A stretch of DNA of 64,000 nucleotides from Gelatoporia subvermispora B (lineage: Eukaryota > Basidiomycota > Agaricomycetes > Polyporales > Gelatoporiaceae). Position numbers and translations under genes: made by a program. The stretch is taken from positions 859,122 to 923,121 of the forward strand of contig KB445802.1 in assembly GCA_000320605.2 (NCBI GenBank). The letters run 5' to 3'. Positions 22,607-35,203 of the stretch are shown piece after piece. The notes under the pieces are model-generated. The model worked only from the letters and a program-made list of their open reading frames with translations, was not told the origin of the DNA and did no database searches. Each line of letters opens with the position of its first letter. Positions within the stretch are counted from its first letter, which is position 1.

Positions 22607-24314
22607 GAGTTTCACAGTGCTTGCAAGGATGTCGAAAGACCTGGGAAGACGCGCAAGACGTGCGTCCCCAGAGATGCCGGCTGATGGACGAGAAAGCTGA
22701 GCTTATCGATGTCCTGAGATACGTCCGCGAAAGACGAGATGGAGAGTAAAAAATACGAGCAGATGACTGCGAGATGCTGGGCTTGGGAGGTTGTGGCTGG
22801 TGGCGAGAGGAGAAGAAGGAAAGTTGTCGTTCAGCCCAGGTTGCACGGCCGCTCACGTAAGTCCGCTGCCCACAAAAAGTCGCTCAAGACCACTCATTCA
22901 TCGCACTGGTATTCTCGCAGGCGGGCTGTGAATGTATTGTTGTTCTATCCCCTCCTGTGCTCTCCATATCTCCTTCCATCCCCGGCACAGCTATTTAGTG
23001 CTGGCTGAAATTGTGGCGGGAAGGCTGTCACGTGACGTGTGGCCGGAGCCTCAGGCTGTTGTTCGTATCTGAACTGGCGACAGCAGTCTGGTCACTCGTG
23101 CTCATGCTTTTTGTTACGGAATGCCTCCCATCAGCCCAATCGGAGTCTGTCGTGATTTGATACAGCTTGTAGGACTCATCTCCGTCGATGTGTGGGTCAG
23201 CAAACGCGCTGATACCATGGGTAATCGCGATCCTTGCACCCCGGAGCCCGGCATCGTCGCTACTTACTGACAGATAGCAGGCAGCACTTATCATTTTCGA
23301 ATATATTTGGTCAGACCTAGCTAAACTTGGCGACCTTGCTACAGTCTCTCCCGGAGTGGGCCCCGTCGCGCTGCGCCATACAGACAAATGACTAGGACTT
23401 CAATAACCAATTCCTCTTACGGGACCGCTGGGCGGAACGTCTCTCGCAATGCATCTGGCATCGCCGTTTCTACATCCCACTATTCTCCTACCGAAAGAAC
23501 ACGATGCGTCCCATGTTAGCCCATAGAGGTCTGACTCTGTTGTCTGAGCCCATACAGCGCTCAATTGGCGATGGATCGAGGCTAAGTATACGACCAACGT
23601 TAGCCATCGGTACAGTTGGTGCATTGTACTAGCATCATTCCGCTGTAATACTTGCGGCTCGAGTGATAGACTCACGGCGTTTCGGTGCTGTTGAGCATTG
23701 TCATTCATGACTAAGGCGGGGCAGATGCACCGAGCTATGCATATAACCAGAATTTGTGTGAGCGACAAGTGGCCGACCGTCGAGACTGCGCGTCCGATAC
23801 TAAAGCTGATAAATCTTGAGGTCGATACTCAGTCCTGTGAAATCATTCAAAGTTCGTAGTGCCGGTAGTCTCGCAAGCCAACAGTCAACAAACTGAGTAA
23901 GATCACGATCATGCATGCTCAGTCACATCATACCCCACCAGCACGAATCGAAAAATTATGTAGTGCCTGACTTGAATACTTCATGTGCTGAGAGCCTGCA
24001 CAGCAATCACCTTACATCAGAACACACGCAAACATTCACGGAAACGTGTTTTGGACACTTCAAGATGATTCCAAACCTAGGCACGTTGAGGCCCATACTG
24101 CATACACATCCCGCCTGCCAGCCGTACTATAATCTGACAAGCACCTCCGGACATCTACCAGCAACCAACTCCGTGACGCGTCGACCGACGCCCCTTTTTG
24201 GGAGCGAGGTCCAGCCACGGCGTCCACACCCACGGGATGTTGATATCCCAGTACCTTCTACGGCGAGGGCGCGTTGAGGCCATCGAGCATCGCTAATGCG
24301 CGGCTACCAGGCGT
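22607..24314. other. Intergenic region upstream of the LARP gene
   Basis: Holds the LARP promoter, with a TCACGTGA palindrome at 23028-23035, and the 3' UTR of the SAH hydrolase gene. No gene recognised in 1.7 kb. Confidence 0.5.
23028..23035. promoter_or_regulatory. TCACGTGA E-box palindrome
   Basis: About 425 nt upstream of the LARP ATG. The CACGTG core is the target of bHLH factors of Cbf1 type in fungi; function here is not shown. Confidence 0.35.
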
Positions 24315-26149
<1,835 letters not shown>

Positions 26150-29100
26150 CTTGACTGTGCTTGGAGAGTGAGGGAAGATGTGGGGAAGAGGCAAGAGGGG
26201 TGATAGTCGGCGGCCGCTGTAGTCGTCCGATTTTTGACCTTAAGAAGGAGGGCGCACGTGGCAGCGTGTACGTGCAACGGCTTACTCGATCGCCCTACTC
26301 GTCTCTGCTTTTGGGGTTCAACCTGTATGGCCCAATCTTCTATCGCACCACAACCAGGGAAATGTCGTATCGCTGAGCTCGTACAATATTCCTGCGGCGA
26401 TGAGGCCAATAGCAAAGGAGAAAGGCAGTTTCATTGTTGGCCCATTCCCCGCATTTTCAGGATGTGTGTCCTTGCCTGCCCCACCTCTGTCGATCCTGAG
26501 CTCAGCAGTGTCTTTCTCACAGTTGCCCCGGCCGCCCTGCCGTGGAATTGACCAGATATGCAGAGGTCGATGTGAATACTGGCGAGGTCACCATACCACC
26601 AGAGTCGAGGCGAGTGGTGGCTCACGACTGCTCCATGCTTGACTTGATCAACGCCTGTTCGACTCGCAGCCCGAAGTTGCCGAAGGGGAAGCAATGGCGG
26701 GACGTGACGCGCACTGAGCAATGACTTGCCGAACACACCGTTTGGCTGCTTCGTGTCATGCATGCGGACTTCGTGCTCTCAATCTCCCAGAGTGTTGATG
26801 GTCGTGCGCTTCCTAGATGCATCATTCTTCCAAGGTGCCACTTCGTGAGTCCCGATGCAAAGCACTTACACATGTGCAGCTGACATTGGTTCCACCTCCT
26901 GATCGCCAGTAGTATCGTAGTTGTCGGTGTAGCAATTTGAGGGCGGAACACCATGAGCCATGTGGTTGCACTGTTACCAAGTTGTTGGTCATTTTGACGA
27001 GGAAGATTTGCTGAGGTATGGACTCTACCTCTGGTGTGCATTGACAGGCTCGCGTGGCCTGTAGTTTGTACTGCGCGTTTGTACCTGCCTGCGAGTGGGA
27101 GCTTTCCTTCCTGGGCAGTGTTCGACTGATTTCCCGTGTCATGATAGATCATCATGCTCTCAACCCAATATCTGATTCGCCAATGCAAATTCACGGACAT
27201 GGTCCTTCTGCAGAGTGGTTACTGTGCAAGTCAAGAGTGTTTGCCTCTGACCGTGCTATCATCAGAACAAGAAACCAGACTGGGATCGCAATAAACGTCA
27301 ACGGAACGCTCGAAGTGCTCACGAGGTACGACCCTTGACGCTATGCGGGTCGCAACGCGTTCAAATTATTGGAGAATACGGTATCAGTCTTCTCCGACAT
27401 ACATGTGTTGCAGACTGTTGTTCCAGAGCACTATCCCGGGGGAGAGCCTTGCCTTATGGGCTTATATGCGTTGAACATAGGACCTTGCCGCCATCCATCC
27501 CCACGCAGTTAGCACGGGCCGTCGGAACCGCTGATAACTGAAGGGCTATCCTGATGCGCTCGGTATGATGAACTCGACGCTGCGTTCAATAACGGAATTT
27601 GAAGGATCACAGCTCAATCTTGGTCTAAGCAGGCGTGCTTCTCGGTGTAGTGCTTTCGGTGTTCGGGGACACGACAGAACCAGGCAAGATAAATTCTACG
27701 TTGTTTGCCATGTCCTTTCTGAGAATTTTGAATGCTATACAGTGGTGTTATGCGCTTATGAAGGACCACCGAGAGCTGTACGAAACGTCAGAATGCTGTA
27801 TACTGCAATATTACAGGCGCAGTTACAGCGCTTACGACATGGCTCAAGTACTACAGCGCGGTATGTACTGATGAGATGTTGAGGAACTAGCTCAACGGAC
27901 GTCGGACGCAGCATTGACCGAGCATCTCTCAGAAGTGCGTTGGCAACAAGTTCGTCGTGACCGAGGTCGATTAATCAGGGTAAAGCGGTGGCTGTGCTGC
28001 GGGGACCAGATTGAAAATGCAAGATCAGCACCCAACCGCGATCCCAGGCAATCTCGAGTTTCAGATCAGGATCACGCCCGAGTGCATGCGCTGCCAGGGC
28101 GTCACGGCGGCATACGCTTATGGCAGCGCATCACTACCGCGGCATGCCCCGGATCCAACGACGGGGCGGCGGGTGCACCTACAGAGGCCACCACAGCGAC
28201 CACGGCTGCGGCTTTCGAGACGGCGCATCGGGGATCACGGCACTTTCGCCCTCCGTACTCTCGCTTGTGACGCAATGATCTTCAGTCGCTTGTCTCTACG
28301 TCGGGTTGCGTTCGGAGGGCGGGTCCCTCACGACCGTCGGGCTCGGAGCATCCTGCAGCTCCACTACGGCACGACACCCACAAGTCGCCGGATGGAAAGC
28401 GTCAGCAGGAGCGCTAGCCAGGGTCGACATCGGGGGAGCGGGAGGTGATGGCCAGGGCAACTCGTCCGGGTATGCCGGTGCATGAGGCATGCGTGATTGC
28501 TCACCGGCGACTACGAAATCTGGTCTGCGAGAGGTATAGTAAGCTATGCTTATTTTCCACAGCGCAGGAAATTTGGTATCCTTCTCAATGCTGTCGTGTT
28601 CCAGGCGCAGATCACTGCTACCAACGGATGGCCCTTGATGTAATGTATACTGCGCGCGAGCGGCTTGAGCGTACACTGAGCCGATCTGCTTACTACATTG
28701 TGACGCTTTCTTCGTGTTCTGTTGAGCTCATAACCTTCCCGTGCGTTCGTGTGCGATTTTGGGCGGCAGTCTGCCGCGGCGGAACTGTGATGAAAGGATA
28801 TTTGAATACGTGAGCCGGCATGCTGAAACCTGCCCCTCAGTTATGAGTAATTCAGTCGATCTACTCCCAGGTGCAAGCTTAGCGATACACATGCTCCGGG
28901 TGCTCCGGAAAGAACCCGATGTCGTACAGGTGGAATACAATTGAAGATCATAGAGGAGAGAGGCCGCCCACGGTGGAAGGCGCGCTATTTCCTAAAGTGG
29001 GTGTGAAGAGTGCAAGAAGGTTGGATCAACACATCAGAGATGCGACCAGCCGCGACCCAGCTGCAACAAATACGTATACTGCCACAATCTAGAGGCGATT

Positions 29101-29728
29101 CCCTCCTTGGTAACCTATCTGTACAAAAATTTTATGCTTTCGACAGGCAACTACGAACAAATACAACGCCTCAGACGCCCATACTGCTTATGTGACTTTG
29201 AAGCAGGCAGTGCAATCCCTGACGATGAGAATCAACTGTATGTCGTAGCAGTGTCCCAAACACCGTGGCAAGTCGCATGTCAACCCATGATTGTGCGATG
29301 CTCCAGAACAGGCGTCACTACCAAATGTAACCAGTGCTGGTGAGTGCCCGACCCGTGCGCACAGTCTTTCTCACTTCACGCGACGGCCTGTGCTGTGCCT
29401 ACAACTCGTCAACTGGCGCGGGGATCGTGCCTAGCGACCCTTGATCATCTGGCTCCCTCAGCGACCCACTGGCCGGCTAGTGACTCGTTGGACTCCGGAT
29501 CGATTTCCTCAGCATCTCTCCACTGCCCGATGCACCTTGCGGTGCCCATCAATTGCCGGATCGTGTCCTCTTAAATGCTCCCAGTGCGTTCATGGCTTCC
29601 TCACTGGCAAGATTCACTTGCCTTAAGCTGGCTGGTTCTCCCTCCTGCTTCAGTTTGTCTCTCGCTCCTTTCTTCACGCGGAGATCCTCGGGACGGACGT
29701 CATAGGTCTTCCCCCACGCACACCGCGC
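26150..29728. other. Gene-poor 3.6-kb region
   Basis: Includes the SAH1 promoter at its left edge and the promoter of the coiled-coil gene at its right edge. In between are only short frames scattered over all six frames, none with a recognisable motif, signal peptide or consistent splice structure. I saw no long terminal repeats or transposase motifs. It may be decayed transposon or simple spacer. Confidence 0.5.
26255..26260. promoter_or_regulatory. CACGTG box upstream of SAH1
   Basis: Located 106-111 nt before the SAH1 ATG. In yeasts CACGTG is the Cbf1 site used in sulfur-amino-acid and methyl-cycle genes, which fits the gene it precedes; the link is inference. Confidence 0.45.
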
Positions 29729-31091
29729 ATGGCCAACCAACACTTTGAAACTTGGTCTCCTGCAGGTATCAAGAGCGAGAGCGACCGAATTCCAGGTGCA
29801 CTTGCTTCAGGACAGCGCGCTGGCACTAACCGTCGGACGGGGAGTGGCGACCAGGAATCGCATTCGTTTGTATATTCCGGCAACTTCCCTCAGGTAAGCG
29901 GCCATACATAAAAGAAGCATAGCGCGCTCAATTTAAAGCAACAAACAGGACCAGTCATATCGACGAATGACCGAACGTGGGAACATGCGTCCCCCATCTT
30001 CAGGCTCGACTTCTAGCCTGTCTAACGCTATGGGAGAGGCACATATAACCGCTCACGCCCGCACCTCTCGCACACCTCCAAGTGCTATCGCTCCATGGAA
30101 TTCGGCGGCTGCGTCCATGCAAGAATCGCATTACGGACTTATGCAGGACGACACCGTCAGCATGATACCCTATCCGGGCCTTGCCCCCCCAACACCTCTC
30201 ACTTCGGCCAATCCATCTGGAGCCTTTGGATTCCAGCCATACAATACATCTCCGTTTAATACCAGCCCCGACGACATCTCTCCCATTGTTGGGGTATCCT
30301 CAGGTATCCCGTCACCCGGATACGCCTCGTCCTTTGCCATGCAGCAAGCACGGGCCCAGGCCATGTTGCAGGGCGTGCCATCCGCACACCATGCCGGTGC
30401 CGGCATCCCGATGGCCATGTCTCCACCTCCCGGACAGCTCCCACCATCCCTTAGCCGCGCGCAGCTAACTTCCGAAGAGGAAATCCAATTCCTTCAACGC
30501 AGGGTACGCGACCTCGAGATAGTCAACTCGAACGCGCACTCCCGAATCCGCCAGCTCGAATATGAGCTCGCGCACGGAAGCCCCTTCGACGCACCTTCGG
30601 GCGTAGGAAACGCCGGAAGCCTTCCGTCACCCCTGCCGACGCCCGTGCCAACGAGCCGCTCGTTTGAAGAGGACTGGCGTGCGCGCACTGAAGCACGAGT
30701 TAAGTTGTACTGCTCGTTGAACCGCGCCGGGAATGCGCTCTGTGCGTGGCACGACTCGCGGCGTGAGCGGCGGGCATACCCGCCGCGCATGGCGCCGAAG
30801 GGGCACCTCAACTGCGGGTGCACGTACGAGGAGGCCTTATTCGAAGAGAGCCTCTCCAGGCACGGCGTGGGCAGCTACCACCCCGGAGAGAACGTGCGCA
30901 TGGACCCTGCGCTCCGGAATCCGCTGCTCAAGCTCCTGCAGCAGCGCTACGGATACCGTGATGGTGACTTCGAGCGAGACCCACAGACGGGCGAGTGGAT
31001 CGAGGGGGAGGGCGCGGCTGTGTGGCAGGACAAGTTGTCGACCGGGGCATCGCACGTCAGACGAAGAGGCGACGAACGCCGCTCCACTTGA
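29729..31091 (+). CDS. Conserved fungal protein with coiled coil and cysteine-containing C-terminal domain
   Basis: Exons 29729-29893 and 29949-31091 give 435 aa. The N-terminal half is low-complexity (S, P, T, Q). A coiled coil lies around residues 215-250 (SEEEIQFLQRRVRDLEIVNS, IRQLEYEL). The C-terminal ~130 residues form the conserved part: VKLYCSLNRAGNALCAWHDS, MAPKGHLNCGCTYEEALFEE, GVGSYHPGENVRMDPALRNP and LLKLLQQRYGYRDGDFERDP. I recall this block from uncharacterised basidiomycete proteins and know of no function. The start is the first ATG of the frame and has a good context (CGCATGG). It is possibly nuclear or cytosolic; no signal peptide or membrane segment is seen. Confidence 0.82.
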
Positions 31092-32221
31092 TCGACCATC
31101 GCCTTCCACATCCACATCCACCCTCGTATCCACATTCCACCTATCCACATAAAACGGCACTTGCGGACGCTGGTGAGTGCCTCAATAGACATACTATCCA
31201 CCTTCATCTTGTTTTCGGTACTGCTGTGTATTCCATCCCGCTGAGCATGTATACCATTCCGTGAAGAGTTCCTTTCATCAGACGTAACTTCGCGAGTAAC
31301 TTTTCGGACTCGTTTATCCCTCTTTTGTCCTATCCTTCATTGTTGGGTATACCAGCCTCGCTTTTGGTGGAACGCCACCTTCCCTTCCTTTGTCCATACC
31401 CGCTGTATCCATAGTATATTACTCTCTAATACTTACGCCTGTATTTCTTGTGAACTGTAGCTGCCCGCTTCCACTAAGTCCTTTGCCTTTGCTGCACGGC
31501 GGCCCCACGCGCGCCCACCACAAGGTTTGGAAGGTTATCACGAGCCGCTCTTCCGCTCGCAACTTCTCGAAGCACGAAGGTGGTAGGCCGGACGCTGGTG
31601 CTCGGTTGAAGCGCCCTACGCTTGGGTCAGGCCCAGCAGCGTGGTGGGAGGCCCGCAGTATGACGTGTTAGCTGCTCACACGCCCTGCCCGCGTCTGAGT
31701 CGCGACCCTGGCAAACACCGCGATCAGCAGCTGTCCCTCGGTGGCTGTGGCGCACGCTGGCGACCGCACACTGCACCGTGGCGGAGGGCCCTGCGACGCG
31801 TACAAATCCGATGACGATAGCAACTTGGCGGATAGATGGCGCTACAGCGGCAGCGCACGCTACGCAGGGCGGTAGTGTCTATGTTTCATTGCGTCCGTCG
31901 CGCCCTGCGACGCGAACCCGCGCCTCGCGCCCCTCCGGCTGTGGTAGACGAGGGCCGCGGCCCGAAGGCCCTTCGAGACGACCTGAGTAAGTAATGTCAT
32001 GTAACGTCAAGTTCTGACTCTGATGCATGGCCAGCTGCTTGCAGGCTTACAGACAGGTCGGCATCGGCCGACGGCGGGATGTACATACGTCGGCTGGTCG
32101 ACCTCAATATATGTCATCAAAGTACACAGGAGGGTTACAAGCGCCAGTGTCCACACTCTGAACATTTACAAAGAATCCGAAAGCTCCCTTCTCATGCCAG
32201 TGTCCGGAGGGCACGTCTGCC
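31092..32221. other. Intergenic region
   Basis: 3' UTR of the coiled-coil gene, then GC-rich spacer including a GGGCCGCGGCCC palindrome near 31947-31958, then the 3' side of the first GST gene. No gene seen. Confidence 0.5.
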
Positions 32222-33278
32222 TCACGCAAAGCGATGTCCTCCCGCTTTCTCAACAGCCTGTACGCAACAGCCCGTCAGACACGGAATATCGTATCAATCT
32301 GTCCCGAAACGGTGTTACTTACGCGCTTGTAAGCCGGTCTGTAATCCGATGCCCAGGCGCGAGGAGTGGAGTTAGCATAAGCAAAAACGACGGACCGGCC
32401 TCGCGCGCCTTACCTCTCATGGATCCTCCCGACAAAGGCTTTCGCATTCTTCCCGATCAACTCCGGATAGCGGTAGTTCCAGGACTCGAGGGGAAATATC
32501 ATCATGAAGTCTGCTGCAGTCGGATGGTCGCCGCCTGCAAACCAGTCACCTGACTTGGCGAGGTGCTCTTCAATCTCCACGACGTTGGTGCTTATTTAGG
32601 GTTCGAGATTTACCAAACGTGCGGGAAGCACTTACCAGGCCGGCTTGTGTCTGGAGTCGGGGATTGAGAAAATTTGTATTCATCAGATCAGTGATGATCC
32701 CAAACATGGGGCGAAGGAGGAAGGGCGCCTTGTCCGGAAGGACGCCGAATATGAGCTTGTTCGCGAGCAGGGGCATGAGGGTTCCTTCGGAATAGTGCAA
32801 AACTACATATATTCAGCGATTCGCGAAACCACCATCAAATGACTCGAGAGACTCACAGTACAAATCGTCGAGTTTGCCTTCCTTCGAGGGCTTGATCTTG
32901 CCCTCAGTGTCATATTTGTCTCTCAGAAACTCTGTTGCCGCATCATAGACGCATTAGTACAAATGCAGTTAATCTCCAAATGTGACATGCCAACTATCGC
33001 CCCGCTCTCTGACAGTGTCAAGTTGCCCTCCGTGATGATGGGTGACGTGCCACTGACATGAATCATCTTCAAGTCGGCAGGCGCGGTCATGTCCTGCATG
33101 CGCTTGTATGTCACCAATTCATACGGCACGCTGAGCTCCTCCTAAGATTGTTCTATCAGACACTGATAGTAGAGAACGATAGATGGATCCGATTCACCAG
33201 CATCCACAGAATACGAATCGAGCGGGAGTCATCGAGATGATGTACCGTCAATTTGTCTGGAGTGGGACTATTGGACAT
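32222..33278 (-). CDS. Glutathione S-transferase, Gtt1-like (tandem copy 1)
   Basis: Exons 33198-33278, 32991-33141, 32857-32931, 32636-32802, 32414-32574, 32323-32338 and 32222-32257 give 228 aa. The N-terminal thioredoxin-like part shows LTVHHLDDSRSIRILWMLEE, TSPIITEGNLTLSESGAIVE (the SPIITE and ESGAI glutathione-binding turns) and the C-terminal helical part HYSEGTLMPLLANKLIFG, EEHLAKSGDWFAGGDHPTAA. This is the cytosolic GST fold, closest in my judgement to yeast Gtt1, which conjugates glutathione to electrophiles; an active-site Ser or Tyr is not obvious, as is usual in fungal Gtt1 types. Exon lengths 2-7 are identical to copy 2, including a 16-nt microexon. Intron 2 (32932-32990) has a GC donor where copy 2 has GT. 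Confidence 0.9.
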
Positions 33279-33719
33279 GGGAGCTGTGCAGCCGGTGATA
33301 CTGTCCATTAGGACTTATTCAGGTAGTGGAATGTTGTAGTTGAAGAGTATGTTGGAATTCGAAGCATCATATCGTCACCAGTCGAACCACGTCATGCCTG
33401 AGCGATCGAATGCTTCCGCCGGCATCGTGCGCAGTCTATGTCTTATCCCTGAAAGGCAAGACAACGCCCAAAAGTGGGGTAAGCAGATCGACCTTCTGTG
33501 CCAAAAGTCTCTACAATGACGTGGACCACGTGGATCGATCGACAGTCGTGCTGAGAGCTCGTGATCGATATATCTTCAACTCAGAAGACCTTACTCGAGA
33601 TTGACTTGATTGTAAGAGGTATCATTATGACCGAAGCCGGAAATATATAGCGCATAGCCATGGCAGTTATATGTTGGTAGGAAAGCCTCTGAGACAGATT
33701 GATAGACTTGACAACGTCT
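33279..33719. other. Short spacer between the tandem GST genes
   Basis: 441 bp holding the promoter of copy 1 and the 3' UTR of copy 2. Nothing else seen. Confidence 0.6.
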
Positions 33720-34798
33720 TCAAGCGTACATGTGTCCACCGGCCTTCTCGACAGCCTGTCAAGCGACCGCGTGAGACATCTGATCATGCATACACATTGA
33801 CAGGGGATACTTACGCGCTTGAATGCCGGCCTAAGGAGCACACGAAAGGGGCTTCGTGAGCAGACAGTCATCGGTACAAGGATACGTATCACCAACCTGC
33901 TATGAATCTTCTTGACGTATGCCTTAGCCTTGTCGCCCAGCAACTCCGGGTGCCTGTGGCCCCAGATCTCGAGCGCGAAGATTATCATGAAGTCGGCCGC
34001 AGTCGGATGGTCACCGCCGGCAAAGAAGTCACCGGACTTCGCCAGGTGCTCCTCGATCTGGTCAAATATACCTAATCAGCCGCCGTACCTACCTGACAAG
34101 TGACAGGAGGGACACATACAAGTCGCGCGTGGATCTTGAGCCTGGGGTCGAGAAGCTTGCCGTTCACCGTGCCACTGGCTGCCCGAAGGATTGGGCGCAC
34201 GAAGAAGGGTGCCTTTTCGGGCAGCATCTGGAAGATTAGTTTGTCGACAAGCAGAGGCATCAGAGATCCCTCCACGTAGTGAAGGTCTATTGTCCATATG
34301 TCAGCGATACGTATGACTAGGCGTGCAAGTGAGATCAAACATAAGACTGACAGTAGAGATCATCGATCTTCCCGGACTCCGGTGGGGCGATCTTGCCCGT
34401 CGTGTCGTACTTGCTTCGGATGTACTCTGTAATATGACATGATCAATGCTCGATGTGATATTCGACATGATATGGGGATAAGTGGACATACCGACGATAG
34501 CGCCACTCTCAGGCAGAGTCAAGTCACCATCCGTGATGACGGGCGATCCAGCCTTCGGGTTAATCTTCTTAAGTGCCTCCGGGGACATCCGGTCCTCAAC
34601 GCGTTGATATTTCTTGATCTGGTAAGGCACCTCGAGCTCCTCCTGTATACCGCCAACGAACGTCCAATCAGCGCCGACGCTCCCGCGAGCCGTTGAAGAT
34701 CTCACCAGAAGCCAGATAATACGAATGGACCGCGAGTCCTCGAGGTGATGCACGGTCAGGCTCGGAGTCGATGGGTTTGCAGAGCCATTCGCGGACAT
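33720..34798 (-). CDS. Glutathione S-transferase, Gtt1-like (tandem copy 2)
   Basis: Exons 34706-34798, 34492-34642, 34352-34426, 34120-34286, 33897-34057, 33815-33830 and 33720-33755 give 232 aa. Key blocks: LTVHHLEDSRSIRIIWLLEE, GSPVITDGDLTLPESGAIVE, YLHYVEGSLMPLLVDKLIFQ, IEEHLAKSGDFFAGGDHPTA, RPAFKRAVEKAGGHMYA. Same fold and intron positions as copy 1, so the pair arose by duplication within this lineage or was inherited as a pair. Copy 2 has four more N-terminal residues. Expected role: cytosolic glutathione conjugation or peroxide detoxification; substrate unknown. It is divergent from the KAR5 gene, with 405 bp between start codons. Confidence 0.92.
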
Positions 34799-35203
34799 GG
34801 CGGGCAGGCTTCACTCGGACACCTGGGGGGGAGTTTTGCAAAGAGAGGATGGGATACCATCCTGTAACCCCTTCAAACCATTTATGTCCTCCTTTGCGCG
34901 CTTGTATCTCCCTGAGTCCCTGAGGTCCCAAGGTACTGCAAATCTTGGGGATGTCCGAGCGGGAGTGGGGAGCTCACACGCTAGATAGGGATACATGTCT
35001 CGGTGAGTAGCTCGGCGAACGTTGCCGCAGGAACGCGATTGTGGCGTCCCTGACGCGCTACACACGGGCACGTGCTCATCTGCGTGGGCGCGTACATAGG
35101 CGCCAGAAGCGAAGGACGGGCTTCTTGCTCGGGGACGCGGTCACTGGTCCGATTTTACGCTGCTCGTGGCCGAGGATCTGCCTCGTTACATTCTGTCTCT
35201 AAA
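34799..35203. other. Divergent promoter region, GST copy 2 / KAR5
   Basis: 405 bp between two outward start codons. No clear TATA or repeated motif. Confidence 0.5.
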
